Below, piece by piece: positions 28,269 to 36,576 of a stretch of DNA of 64,000 nucleotides. Both the position numbers and the translations under genes were made by a program. The first letter of the stretch is position 1. The number at the start of each line of letters is the position of its first letter. The notes below the pieces were generated by a model. The model was not told the origin of the DNA. It was given only the letters and a program-made list of their open reading frames with translations, and searched no databases. Location: contig CANJMF010000013.1 in NCBI GenBank assembly GCA_947475895.1, forward strand, positions 16,482 to 80,481, in the 5' to 3' direction. The stretch comes from Fidelibacterota bacterium (GTDB lineage: Bacteria > Pseudomonadota > Alphaproteobacteria > Rhodospirillales > Rhodospirillaceae).

Positions 28269-29948
28269 TTAGGACTGCGCAGCGAGGGGTTTAAGTGCGG
28301 CCTTTGGCCCGTATGGAAAATATGGAGGATGGTCGCCAATAGCCGTCATGTCGACTTCAACGAGGGACGGACCGTTCACGGCAATCGCTTTGGCGACCTG
28401 CGGTCCAAATTCCTGAGCGGTGGTGACGCGCCAAAACGGTATGCCTGCAATGTGCGCCACGTCCTCGATTTCAGGTCCGAGGAGTTTATCAAATCGACGC
28501 CGGCCGTCGGCCACTTTATCTTGTATCTGCCGTATCACACCGTAACCGCGATCATTCATGACGAGCATCGTTACGTTCAGATTTTCCTGAACCGCCGTCC
28601 AAAGCTCCATCATATTGAGGTAAAACCCACCGTCGCCGTTCATGATGACGGTCTTGCGTCCATCGACACCCAGCGCGGCGCCGATGCCAAGACTAAGCCC
28701 TTGCCCGATACCTGCGCCGACCGGATAGATATTCTGCTTCAGGCTATCGAGCTTGAAGAGCTTGTTGCCCCAGGTGCTGTTATTGATCGTGATGTCGCGC
28801 GCCCACACGGCATCATCGGGAACAACCGCGCGCAGCGTCTCCGCAAATCCGGCATACGGCCCGAGCGTTTCTTTAAAGGCGGCGCGTGTATCGCGTTTGA
28901 GATTCTCAAATTCTTCTCGAAACTTCGGATCCAGATCGAGTTTTCCACCCAGGCGCTGAACAATTGCCGCGAGCGTGGCTTCGGCATCTGCGCAGACAAA
29001 ATATGTGTTGGGATAAGTCCGGCCATTCGCGGCGGGATCAATGTCGATTTGCACGAGATTAGTCGGGAGGACGACAGAAAAATCGCCGGTTTCATGGCCG
29101 CGAATCCGTGAACCGGCCACGAGCAAAAGGTCGGCCGTTTTGTAAAATTCTTCGACGCTCGGCAATCCGAGGCCATTTAGCGCACCAAGATTTCTGGGAT
29201 GCGAGTCCGACACCACGCCGCGCCCTGACCAACTGGTCACCATTCCAAACCCCAAATCGAGCAGTCTGGTTGTTGGAGCGGTTGCATTCGCCGCGCCACG
29301 ACCCAACCATAGGAGCGGCCGCTTCGCCGCACGTATGATTTCCACAAGGCGATCGATGTCAGCGTCAGATGGCGGCTTGGGGGCGGGAAGAACAATAACG
29401 CCCTCGTTCAAATTTGAGGGGCGATCTACCGGCATGCGCTGAATATCTATCGGTACCTCGATGCTCACCGGTCCCATAGGCGGCGTTAAAGCATCGGTCA
29501 CGGCTTGCACTAACGTCTCTAATGCGGACTCTGGCGAGCGAATGCGCCAGGCAGACTTTCCGACACTGCGCAGCATCGTTAGCTGATCGGCGACATCATG
29601 AACGTTACCCATGCCCCGATCGACGAATTTCGTGGACGTTTGCCCGGTGATGTGAAGAACCGGAGATCCCGCAAAACGCGCTTCGAGCAAACCCGTTACG
29701 GCGTTGGCAGCGGCCGGTCCCGTACTGGTCAGCAAAACACCGAGCTTGCCCGATGCCCGCGCGTAGCCGTCCGCCATGTGGCCCGCACCAAGCTCGCCGC
29801 GCGTCATGACGAAGCGGATAGCGTTGCCGCGCGATATGGAATCCAACATCGGTATGTTGTGCACGGAAGCGATGCCGAAAACGGTGGAGACGCCGCAAGC
29901 CGACAGAAATTCCGCGATGAGATCGCTTACGGTATAGGTTGACGTCAT
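28269..29948 (-). CDS. Thiamine-diphosphate-dependent enzyme (acetolactate synthase/2-hydroxyacyl-CoA lyase-like)
   Basis: A 559-residue ThDP enzyme with the three-domain decarboxylase/lyase layout. The N-terminal PYR domain has the activating Glu in MTRGELGAGHMADGYARASGK (about residue 51), the middle domain has the Rossmann-like LLWLGRGAAN, and the C-terminal PP domain carries the Mg/ThDP motif NGDGGFYLNMMELWTAVQENLNVTMLVMND (about 435-465). Possible activities include acetolactate synthesis, oxalyl-CoA decarboxylation and 2-hydroxyacyl-CoA cleavage. The partners (CoA transferase and acyl-CoA dehydrogenase) favour a CoA-thioester substrate over branched-chain amino acid synthesis; this is inference. 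Gap to the preceding gene is 17 bp. Confidence 0.8.
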   Translation of the reverse strand: MTSTYTVSDLIAEFLSACGVSTVFGIASVHNIPMLDSISRGNAIRFVMTRGELGAGHMADGYARASGKLGVLLTSTGPAAANAVTGLLEARFAGSPVLHITGQTSTKFVDRGMGNVHDVADQLTMLRSVGKSAWRIRSPESALETLVQAVTDALTPPMGPVSIEVPIDIQRMPVDRPSNLNEGVIVLPAPKPPSDADIDRLVEIIRAAKRPLLWLGRGAANATAPTTRLLDLGFGMVTSWSGRGVVSDSHPRNLGALNGLGLPSVEEFYKTADLLLVAGSRIRGHETGDFSVVLPTNLVQIDIDPAANGRTYPNTYFVCADAEATLAAIVQRLGGKLDLDPKFREEFENLKRDTRAAFKETLGPYAGFAETLRAVVPDDAVWARDITINNSTWGNKLFKLDSLKQNIYPVGAGIGQGLSLGIGAALGVDGRKTVIMNGDGGFYLNMMELWTAVQENLNVTMLVMNDRGYGVIRQIQDKVADGRRRFDKLLGPEIEDVAHIAGIPFWRVTTAQEFGPQVAKAIAVNGPSLVEVDMTAIGDHPPYFPYGPKAALKPLAAQS

Positions 29949-29965
29949 GAGACGTTTTTCCTTCG

Positions 29966-31156
29966 TTACTTCGGGATGGAACGTGTTTCCAGGGACTCGA
30001 GGTTTCGCGCGATCTCTTGATTGTGTTCTCCGAGCATGGGTGCGGGACGTCCCGCCACGCACGGCGCGCCGTTCATGATAATCGGCGTACGAAGACCCGG
30101 CACAGACCCAGTGGCGCTGGCGGGATAGGGCAAGTTAAAACTCATACCGCGATGCACGACTTGTGGGTCTTGGAACACTTCAGCGATGGAGTTGATGGGG
30201 CCGGCCGAAATATCGGCCGCCTCTAACTGCTCAAACAGCGCCTGTTTTGTATATTCGCCGGTGCGTTTTGTGAGAAGCGCTATCAGGCGTTCGCGATTCT
30301 TCACGCGATTGGGGCCCGAGCTGTAGTCCGGATCCGTCGCGAGATCTGGAACACCAAGCGTTTTGCACAAACGCGCGAACTGATCGTCATTTCCAACGGC
30401 AACGAACAGGTGGCCGTCTTTTGCCGCGAAGACCTGATAAGGAACAAGATTGGGATGCGCATTTCCCAGCCGCTTCGCTTCGACACCGGACGCCAAGTAG
30501 GAAAGAGCGACATTCGCGAGCGCGCCCACCTGCACATCAAGCAGACTCATATCGATGACGGATCCCTTTCCCGTTTCGTTACGACCAGCGACAGCGGCAA
30601 GCATTCCCACGGCGGAATATACGCCGGTCAGGATATCCGCATATGGCACGCCCGCTTTCATGGGCTCACCGCCCTCGGCGCCCGTGACATGCATTGATCC
30701 ACCCATGGCCTGAATCAGGGCGTCATATCCGGGACGCGGCGCATATGGGCCGTTCTGGCCGAATCCCGTAATCGAGCAGTAAATGAGGCGAGGGTATCGC
30801 GCCGTGAGCGAAGCGGAATCCAAGCCGTATTTCTTCAGACCGCCAACCTTGAAATTCTCGATGACGATGTCGGCATTGGCGATAAGCTGATGGACGAGCG
30901 CTAGGTCTTGTTCACTATCGAAGTCGATCGCCAGCGAACGTTTGCCGCGATTGCACGCATGAAAGTAAGTCGCGCTGAGGTTTTCGCCCGACTCCCCGGC
31001 GATGAATGGCGGTCCCCAAGACCGCGTGTCGTCGCCCGCGCCAGCGCGTTCCACCTTAATCACGTCGGCGCCAAGATCGGCCAGAATTTGCGCCGACCAA
31101 GGACCCGCGAGTATTCGAGACAGATCTACAACGCGAAGTGAACTGAGGGGTTTCAT
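29966..31156 (-). CDS. CaiB/BaiF family (class III) CoA-transferase
   Basis: A 396-residue family III CoA-transferase. The N-terminal Rossmann part begins LSSLRVVDLSRILAGPWSAQILADLGADVIKVER, the catalytic Asp is in KAGVPYADILTGVYS (about residue 173), and the C-terminal closing segment has AAKDGHLFVAVGNDDQFARLC. These enzymes shuttle CoA between dicarboxylic or aromatic acids; formyl-CoA:oxalate and succinyl-CoA:glutarate transferases belong here. First gene of a three-gene minus-strand operon with the ThDP enzyme and acyl-CoA dehydrogenase. A 15-bp palindrome lies about 100 bp upstream. Confidence 0.87.
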   Translation of the reverse strand: MKPLSSLRVVDLSRILAGPWSAQILADLGADVIKVERAGAGDDTRSWGPPFIAGESGENLSATYFHACNRGKRSLAIDFDSEQDLALVHQLIANADIVIENFKVGGLKKYGLDSASLTARYPRLIYCSITGFGQNGPYAPRPGYDALIQAMGGSMHVTGAEGGEPMKAGVPYADILTGVYSAVGMLAAVAGRNETGKGSVIDMSLLDVQVGALANVALSYLASGVEAKRLGNAHPNLVPYQVFAAKDGHLFVAVGNDDQFARLCKTLGVPDLATDPDYSSGPNRVKNRERLIALLTKRTGEYTKQALFEQLEAADISAGPINSIAEVFQDPQVVHRGMSFNLPYPASATGSVPGLRTPIIMNGAPCVAGRPAPMLGEHNQEIARNLESLETRSIPK

Positions 31157-31378
31157 GGTGCCTGTCCCAAGTTGCTATGCGTGTCGGCAAAGTGTGGCAA
31201 ACCGCTCCCAGCTTAACCGCGCGACCCGGGCGTCGACCATATACAGCGGAATGTTTTTGTAAAACAAAGCATGGGAATGATGTCATGACTCTAGCGCGAC
31301 GCGTGGTCGTGATGCGGCTCGCGGGGAATCGCAACTTCGAGCCTTTCCTTTCGCAAGCGTGGGGGAATAGAGTGATCC
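31157..31378. other. Intergenic region upstream of the CaiB operon
   Basis: No coding frame is credible. It contains the palindrome TGTTTT-TGT-AAAACA at 31252-31266, a candidate operator for the minus-strand CoA operon that starts at 31156. A purine-rich GTGGGGGAA lies before the decayed gene at 31379. Confidence 0.4.
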
Positions 31379-31542
31379 ATGAAAAATGAAAGCGACGTTT
31401 ACGATTCGGCGCGCCTTCTCATCGACCAGCACGGGGATCTGGCCGACCGCGAAGCTGCCCGGAAAGCCATGCCCTTTGGTCTCGCATCTTGAAAGCGGTC
31501 ATCACATTGAAGACGGTCAAAGGGGGCGCCTGGCAAAATTGA
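31379..31542 (+). pseudogene. Decayed small gene (frameshifted alphaproteobacterial hypothetical)
   Basis: From ATG 31379 the frame reads MKNESDVYDSARLLIDQHGD then LADREAARKAMPFGLAS and stops at 31490. The 'D-(V/I)-Y-x-(S/T)-A-x-L-(L/M)-I-x-x-HG' opening matches a widespread roughly 65-residue alphaproteobacterial protein that normally continues with a D-x-(D/E)G-x-x-x-W-x-R-I-x-(R/K)-A segment. That ending appears in another reading frame (LWSRILKAVITLKTVKGGAWQN, to TGA 31540). The middle 'ADxML-GD-DG' part looks missing. I read this as a deletion plus frameshift. The family has no function I know of. Confidence 0.45.
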
Positions 31543-31603
31543 CGCAATCTCCGTTACCAATCATGCTCTGAAACTATCGCCGTCCCACGCCGTTAGGGTG
31601 CCT

Positions 31604-32068
31604 ATGTCGCACTATGTCGCGAAAGTCCTTCAGCCCGGCGAGACCGTCGCCTTTGAAGGCACGATTCACTGGCTGGTTTATTTACCGGCCATTTTGTTCG
31701 CCGTGATCGCACTGGCAGGCGTGGTCATGATTGTGGGCAGTGCAGAAGATTCGCGCCTCTTTGGCGAGGCGATCTTTGCGTTCGGCGCAATCTTTGGCGT
31801 CATCGCATTTCTGCGCGCCTGGTTCGCGCGCTTCACGACGGAAATTGCGGTGACCGACAAGCGCGTTATTTTCAAACGCGGATTTATTCGCCGCCAAACG
31901 GTCGAGATGAATATGTCGAAGGTGGAGAGCGTCGACGTCGACCAATCGATCTTGGGGCGGATCTTCGACTACGGCGATATTCTTGTGCGCGGAACCGGCG
32001 CGGGCCTTGAGCCCTTAAAGATGATCGCGCATCCCCTCGCGTTTCGAAACGCGGTTATCGCGCATTAG
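31604..32068 (+). CDS. Bacterial PH-domain membrane protein (YdbS/YdbT-like)
   Basis: A 154-residue protein. Two adjacent membrane helices (WLVYLPAILFAVIALAGVVMIVG and AIFAFGAIFGVIAFLRAWF) are followed by a bPH_2 domain: TTEIAVTDKRVIFKRGFIRRQTVEMNMSKVESVDVDQSILGRIFDYGDILVRGTG. Function of the family is unknown, with membrane-surface interaction presumed. ATG 31604 is preferred to GTG 31598. It converges on the cytochrome c gene and the two coding regions overlap by 14 bp at their 3' ends. Confidence 0.82.
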   Translation: MSHYVAKVLQPGETVAFEGTIHWLVYLPAILFAVIALAGVVMIVGSAEDSRLFGEAIFAFGAIFGVIAFLRAWFARFTTEIAVTDKRVIFKRGFIRRQTVEMNMSKVESVDVDQSILGRIFDYGDILVRGTGAGLEPLKMIAHPLAFRNAVIAH

Positions 32069-32555
32069 CGCTTCTCTCCGAGGCTAGCCTTTTGAGCGCG
32101 TCCTTTTGCTCCGGCGAAAGGCTCGGCTGCTTGCGCCGAATCTCTTCGGGCCACGTGCTTTTAATGAAAGACAGAGTCGCCCAGACGTCGTGGTCGCTGA
32201 GAAGGCCTTGAAAGGCGGGCATATCGCTTTCATAGGTCGTCCCGGCCATGATCACATGGAACAGAACCTCGTCGGGGTGATGCCACGTATGCCCTGACTG
32301 ATTGTGGGGCGGTGCAGGCAAGTGGCCAGTTGGCAACGGCTTTTGCCAGCTGGGTTGGCCCTCAAGCTGGGCGCCGTGGCAACTGGCGCAATTGACCGCG
32401 TAAATCTGTTGGCCGTGCTGGACCAGGGCGGCGTCGTTAGGATCGGCTTTGGGAAGCTGGTCGATATAAAACCAACCGGCACCGCCCATCGCTGCGACCA
32501 AAGCCGCGCTCGCGATCATGATCCGCTTTTTTATATGAGGACGGCTAAAATCCAT
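32055..32555 (-). CDS. Membrane-anchored or exported single-haem cytochrome c
   Basis: A 166-residue protein with an N-terminal hydrophobic segment (IMIASAALVAAMGGAGWFY), one haem site C56-A-S-C59-H60 and a likely axial Met112 in SDMPAFQG. It belongs to the cytochrome c class I family common as electron acceptors of periplasmic dehydrogenases. Lack of an AxA cleavage site suggests a retained anchor. It lies downstream of the molybdenum hydroxylase genes on the same strand but beyond their terminator, so a partnership is possible but not shown. The 3' end overlaps the PH-domain gene. Confidence 0.85.
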   Translation of the reverse strand: MDFSRPHIKKRIMIASAALVAAMGGAGWFYIDQLPKADPNDAALVQHGQQIYAVNCASCHGAQLEGQPSWQKPLPTGHLPAPPHNQSGHTWHHPDEVLFHVIMAGTTYESDMPAFQGLLSDHDVWATLSFIKSTWPEEIRRKQPSLSPEQKDALKRLASERSANAR

Positions 32556-32643
32556 GACACGAGCCTATAGCGCCTTTCGGCGCGGCTTCGCGTTCAATTC
32601 CGTGTGAGGATGATTGGATTGCGAGAAACTCGCAGACCCCAGA

Positions 32644-32691
32644 AAGAAAAACGCGCGATCACAGGTGTTTTTGAAACACCGCAATCGCGCG
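32644..32691 (-). terminator. Bipartite hairpin terminator for the molybdenum hydroxylase operon
   Basis: CGCGCGAT (32652-32659) pairs with ATCGCGCG (32684-32691), and inside it GGTGTTT (32664-32670) pairs with AAACACC (32674-32680) around a TTG loop. On the minus strand the stem is followed by GTTTTTCTTTC (complement of 32642-32652), a good T tract. It lies 23 bp past the stop of the large-subunit gene. Confidence 0.82.
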
Positions 32692-32713
32692 ATTGATCTT
32701 TAGACCGAACCTC

Positions 32714-34888
32714 TTAGACCGACGAGCCTTGCAGCATCGGCAGTTTGGTCACCGGCTTGCCCGTGAGAGCCAGGATCGCGTTGGCGACCGCAGGACCCGC
32801 TGGCGGCACGCCAGGCTCGCCTACGCCCGTGGGGGCGTTGGTAGAGGGCACGATGTAAACTTCGATTTTCGGCATTTCGTCGATGCGCAGCGACTTATAA
32901 GCATCGAAGTTACCTTGATCGACAACGCCGTTGGTCAACGTGACCTGGCTATGAAGGATGGCACCAAGACCGTAGCCGATGCCGCCTTCCATTTGCGCGC
33001 GGATCACATCCGGGTTGACGGCAACGCCGCAATCTACGGCACATACGATGCGGTCGACTTTGAAGCCGCCGTTCGGCTTGCGGCTGACTTCGGCCACTTG
33101 CGCGACAACGGTTCCGAAGGCTTCCGCCACGGCAATGCCGCGGGCGGAGTTGGCGGGCATTTTCGAACCCCAGCCGGCTTTTTCGGCGGCGAGATCGAGA
33201 ACGCCACGATGACGTTTGTTGTCGCCCAGCAGTGCGCGGCGGAACTCGAGCGGTTCTTTGCCGGCCGCTTTGGCGATGATGTCGAAAAAGGCTTCCGTCG
33301 CGTAGGCATTATGGGTGCTGCCGACCGAACGCCACCAATGAGCGGGCACGCCGACATTGGTCGTGTGCGCGTCCATGGCAAAGTTTGGAACGGTGTAGGG
33401 AAGATTCTTGGCGCCTTCGACGATCATCCCGTCGAGGCCCGGGCTTTCGAACGGCGAGCCCTTGGTGATCGACTGACCGACGATGCGGTGTTGCCATGCC
33501 GTGAGCTCGCCCTTTTCGTTCAGGGCGGCTTTGACAGAGTGGAAGTACATGGGGCGGTAGCGGCCGCCGCGAATGTCGTCCTCGCGCGTCCACACCAGCT
33601 TTACCGGCGTACCGGCTGGCATGGCTTTCGTGATTTCGGCGGTTTCAACAATGTAGTCGGAGACCGGCGTCGCGCGGCGGCCGAAGCTGCCGCCCGATAC
33701 GAGGGTGTTGAGAGTCACTTTATCCGGTGTCACGCCGAACACTTTCGCCGCATTCATGTGGTCGAGTGTTTGGAATTGGCTGCCGGCCCAAATCTCGACT
33801 TTGCCGTCCTTCGCTTCCATGACGCAATCGAGGGGTTCCATGGGCGCGTGCGCCAGGAACGGGAATTCGAATTCGGCGGAAACGACTTGTTTCGCCTTCG
33901 CCAGCGCACCTGCAGCATCGCCGTCGTTGCGTGCGACTTCGCCCGGCTTTTTCGCGAGCTCTTTATATTCGGCCCACAGCTGCGCCGAGCCGCGTTTTTC
34001 GGCTTTCGTATCGTCCCATTCGATTTTCAAGGCATCGCGCGCCTTCATGGCAGTCCAAAGCGAGTCCGCAACAACGGCCACGCCGCTGGGAATTCTCATG
34101 ATCTGCTTTACGCCCGGGATCGCCGACGCTTTGGTCTGATCGACGCTCTTCACCACGCCGCCGAAACGTTTCGGGCGGGCGACGACGGCGTACACCATGC
34201 CGGGACGCTGCACGTCGATTGTGTAAATGGCTGTGCCGGTCGTCTTCGCCACGTTGTCCAGGCGGGGAATTTCGGTACCGATGAGTGTGAAGTCTTTCGG
34301 GTCCTTCAGCTTCACATCCGTGGGCGGCGTGATTTTGGCGGCGGCCACAGCGAAATCACCGAACGTGCCGGTGTGCTTGGACGCAGCGTGCGCGATGACG
34401 CCTTTTTTCACGGTGATTTCAGCGGCTGGCACTTTCCACGCCTGCGCCGCAGCTTGCACGAGCATGGCGCGCGCCATGGCGCCGGCTTGGCGCAACTGGT
34501 CATAGGAATTGGAAAGAGCCGTGCTGCCGCCGGTGCCCTGCATACCAAACGCGAGGTTGGCATACTTGGCCACATCGGCCGGCGCATGCGCGGCACGCAT
34601 TTGGCTCCAGTCGGCGTCGAGTTCTTCGGCAACGACCGTCGGCAAGCCGGTGTAGACGCCCTGGCCCATCTCGAGATGCTTGATGAGCACAGTCACGGTG
34701 CTATCGGGCGCGATGTGCACGAAGGCATTGGGATCGACCGGCTTTTTTGCGGGCGCTGCTGCGTCAGCCGCCAGCAATTTGCGCGGCGTGAAGGTGAAAG
34801 CGATCACAAGGCCGGCGACGCCGCCTTTGAGGAAGTCGCGGCGATTTGCTTTGACGGGTTTCGCGGACGGGAAATTGATCATGTTCAT
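32714..34888 (-). CDS. Molybdopterin-binding subunit of a xanthine dehydrogenase-family hydroxylase (IorB-like)
   Basis: A 724-residue large subunit. A Tat signal ([18 protein letters not shown]) implies folded export with cofactor. Family motifs include [49 protein letters not shown] and, near the C-terminus, GVGEPGVPP with the catalytic Glu (about 690). Relatives are isoquinoline 1-oxidoreductase and periplasmic aldehyde oxidoreductases, so an N-heterocycle or aldehyde is the likely substrate. It follows the 2Fe-2S subunit gene by 9 bp. No dedicated maturation chaperone gene is seen nearby. Confidence 0.88.
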   Translation of the reverse strand: MNMINFPSAKPVKANRRDFLKGGVAGLVIAFTFTPRKLLAADAAAPAKKPVDPNAFVHIAPDSTVTVLIKHLEMGQGVYTGLPTVVAEELDADWSQMRAAHAPADVAKYANLAFGMQGTGGSTALSNSYDQLRQAGAMARAMLVQAAAQAWKVPAAEITVKKGVIAHAASKHTGTFGDFAVAAAKITPPTDVKLKDPKDFTLIGTEIPRLDNVAKTTGTAIYTIDVQRPGMVYAVVARPKRFGGVVKSVDQTKASAIPGVKQIMRIPSGVAVVADSLWTAMKARDALKIEWDDTKAEKRGSAQLWAEYKELAKKPGEVARNDGDAAGALAKAKQVVSAEFEFPFLAHAPMEPLDCVMEAKDGKVEIWAGSQFQTLDHMNAAKVFGVTPDKVTLNTLVSGGSFGRRATPVSDYIVETAEITKAMPAGTPVKLVWTREDDIRGGRYRPMYFHSVKAALNEKGELTAWQHRIVGQSITKGSPFESPGLDGMIVEGAKNLPYTVPNFAMDAHTTNVGVPAHWWRSVGSTHNAYATEAFFDIIAKAAGKEPLEFRRALLGDNKRHRGVLDLAAEKAGWGSKMPANSARGIAVAEAFGTVVAQVAEVSRKPNGGFKVDRIVCAVDCGVAVNPDVIRAQMEGGIGYGLGAILHSQVTLTNGVVDQGNFDAYKSLRIDEMPKIEVYIVPSTNAPTGVGEPGVPPAGPAVANAILALTGKPVTKLPMLQGSSV

Positions 34889-34897
34889 GGCTGTACC

Positions 34898-35353
34898 TCA
34901 GATGCTTTTAGCAGCGTCGTGAATCGCCGCGCGGATGCGCACGTAAGTCGCACAGCGGCAGATGTTGCCCTGCATGGCTTCGTCGATGTCGGTGTCGGTG
35001 GGCTTCGGCGTCGCGCTGAGCAGCGCAACGGCCGACATGATCTGACCCGATTGGCAGTAACCGCACTGAACCACGTTCAGATTTTGCCAAGAGGTCTGCA
35101 CAGCTTGGGCGACTTTGCCGGAGAGGCCTTCGATGGTCGTGACCTTCGCGCCTTCAACGGCCGAAACCGGAATGGAACACGCGCGCGACGGCACGTTGTC
35201 GATATGAACGGTGCACGCACCGCATTGCGCGATGCCGCAGCCGAATTTCGTTCCCGTGAGGCCGGCTTTTTCGCGAATGGCCCATAAGAGGGCCATGTCG
35301 GGATCGGTGTCTAAAGTAACGGATTGACCGTTGAGTTCGAATGTCGTGGACAT
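34898..35353 (-). CDS. (2Fe-2S)-binding small subunit of the molybdenum hydroxylase (IorA-like)
   Basis: A 151-residue iron-sulfur subunit with two clusters: a plant-ferredoxin-type one at C39-x4-C44-x2-C47 and C59, and a helical-domain one with CGYCQSGQIM and GNICRCATY. This is the standard two-cluster small subunit of xanthine dehydrogenase-family enzymes, passing electrons from the Mo centre to a cytochrome or other carrier. MSTTFELNG is chosen as the start. It has no signal of its own; export with the Tat-tagged large subunit is expected. First gene of the operon. Confidence 0.9.
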   Translation of the reverse strand: MSTTFELNGQSVTLDTDPDMALLWAIREKAGLTGTKFGCGIAQCGACTVHIDNVPSRACSIPVSAVEGAKVTTIEGLSGKVAQAVQTSWQNLNVVQCGYCQSGQIMSAVALLSATPKPTDTDIDEAMQGNICRCATYVRIRAAIHDAAKSI

Positions 35354-35487
35354 GCGTGATGTTCTCCCAAGCAAGCTGAAATACTTGATCATTATAGGTT
35401 TTCCGGGCCAGCTCCGCCAGATATTTCAACCTTTGAATATTTGCATTCTCGATGTAATGTCCGCCCGCATAAAAATTGGGGTGCTGG

Positions 35488-36570
35488 ATGGACGATTCCG
35501 TAAACAAAACCGCACATGAATCGCAGGTGAGCGTCGGCGAAAAAGCGCCGCGAACCGATATAGTTCAACGGATACTTCGCCCATTCATCTTGGTCGTGCT
35601 CATCGGCGCGGCGATCGGCGGCTACTTTCTTTATCGTAACGGCGAGCGCTATGCGTCGACCGAGGACGCCTATATGGAGGCGAACGTCGTTCAGATCGCA
35701 CCGCAAGTTTCAGGCATCGTATCGAAGGTGCATGTGGTGAATAACCAGCACGTCGAAGATGGCACGGCCTTATTCGATATCGACATCGCACCTTTCGCCA
35801 TCGCGATTGAAGCAGCACAAGCCGCCTTTGACGAAGCCGTGGAATCCGTCGGCGCCAGCGGTGCCGGCGTAAATGCAGCGGCCGCACATGTGCGCGAAGC
35901 CGAAGCCAGTCTCGCCAATGCCCGCACCGAAGCCGCGCGCGGCAGGCAATTGCGCGCGGCAGGCAATTTGTCGGCCGCGACCCTCGACACCCGGGAGTCC
36001 ACACTTAAGCAATCAGAAGCGGCCTTGGCTGCGTCGCTGGCGGAGTTGGAGCGCGCGCAGCAAACGGCAGGGCGTTCAGGCAAAGACAATGCGCGCCTGC
36101 GCGCGGCCAGTGCTGCTTTACATAAAGCGCAGCTGGATATGTCTTACGCCGAGGTGCGTGCACCTGCGGCGGGATGGGTCTCCAATCTCACCTTGCGCGA
36201 AGGTGCCACCGCGATGATGGGCCGACCGTTGTTCGCGTTGGTCGAGGATACCGAGTGGTGGGTCGACGCGCACTTCAAGGAAACCGACATCACGAAGCTG
36301 CGGCCCGGCCAACCCGCGACCATCACAGTTGATATGTATCCCGGTGTCGCGCTGAAGGGCGTGGTGGAGAGCATCAGTGCCGGATCGGGTGCCGCGTTCT
36401 CACTGCTGCCGCCGGAGAATGCGACCGGTAACTGGGTCAAAGTGACGCAGCGTTATACCGTGCGCGTAAAGATCCAAGAGCGTCCGCCGAGTAATCAGCC
36501 CTTGCGTGTCGGCGCAAGCGCAGAAGCCACTGTCGATACCGGCACCGAAAAAGCCACCTCCAGCAAATAG
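35488..36570 (+). CDS. emrA: HlyD/EmrA-type membrane fusion protein
   Basis: A 360-residue periplasmic adaptor with one N-terminal membrane helix (PFILVVLIGAAIGGYFLY), a lipoyl half-motif EDAYMEANVVQIAPQVSGIVSKVHVVNNQHVEDG, a coiled-coil hairpin (residues about 100-210, Ala-rich with SLANARTEAARGRQLRA), the second lipoyl half (DMSYAEVRAPAAGWVSNLTLREG) and the beta barrel with HFKETDITKLRPGQPATI, an EmrA signature. It links the MFS pump encoded 6 bp downstream to an outer-membrane channel. ATG 35488 has GGGG upstream. Divergent from the molybdenum hydroxylase operon. Confidence 0.9.
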   Translation: MDDSVNKTAHESQVSVGEKAPRTDIVQRILRPFILVVLIGAAIGGYFLYRNGERYASTEDAYMEANVVQIAPQVSGIVSKVHVVNNQHVEDGTALFDIDIAPFAIAIEAAQAAFDEAVESVGASGAGVNAAAAHVREAEASLANARTEAARGRQLRAAGNLSAATLDTRESTLKQSEAALAASLAELERAQQTAGRSGKDNARLRAASAALHKAQLDMSYAEVRAPAAGWVSNLTLREGATAMMGRPLFALVEDTEWWVDAHFKETDITKLRPGQPATITVDMYPGVALKGVVESISAGSGAAFSLLPPENATGNWVKVTQRYTVRVKIQERPPSNQPLRVGASAEATVDTGTEKATSSK

Positions 36571-36576
36571 ACCGCC

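Noticed and set aside
28329..29111. Plus-strand frame of 260 codons opposite the ThDP enzyme gene
   Set aside because: No family signature, and the opposite strand encodes an intact ThDP enzyme.
32693..35287. Very long plus-strand open frame (864 codons) opposite the molybdenum hydroxylase genes
   Set aside because: It is antisense to two well-supported family proteins; the translation is His/Arg/Gly/Phe-rich without family motifs, the usual shadow of GC-rich codons.
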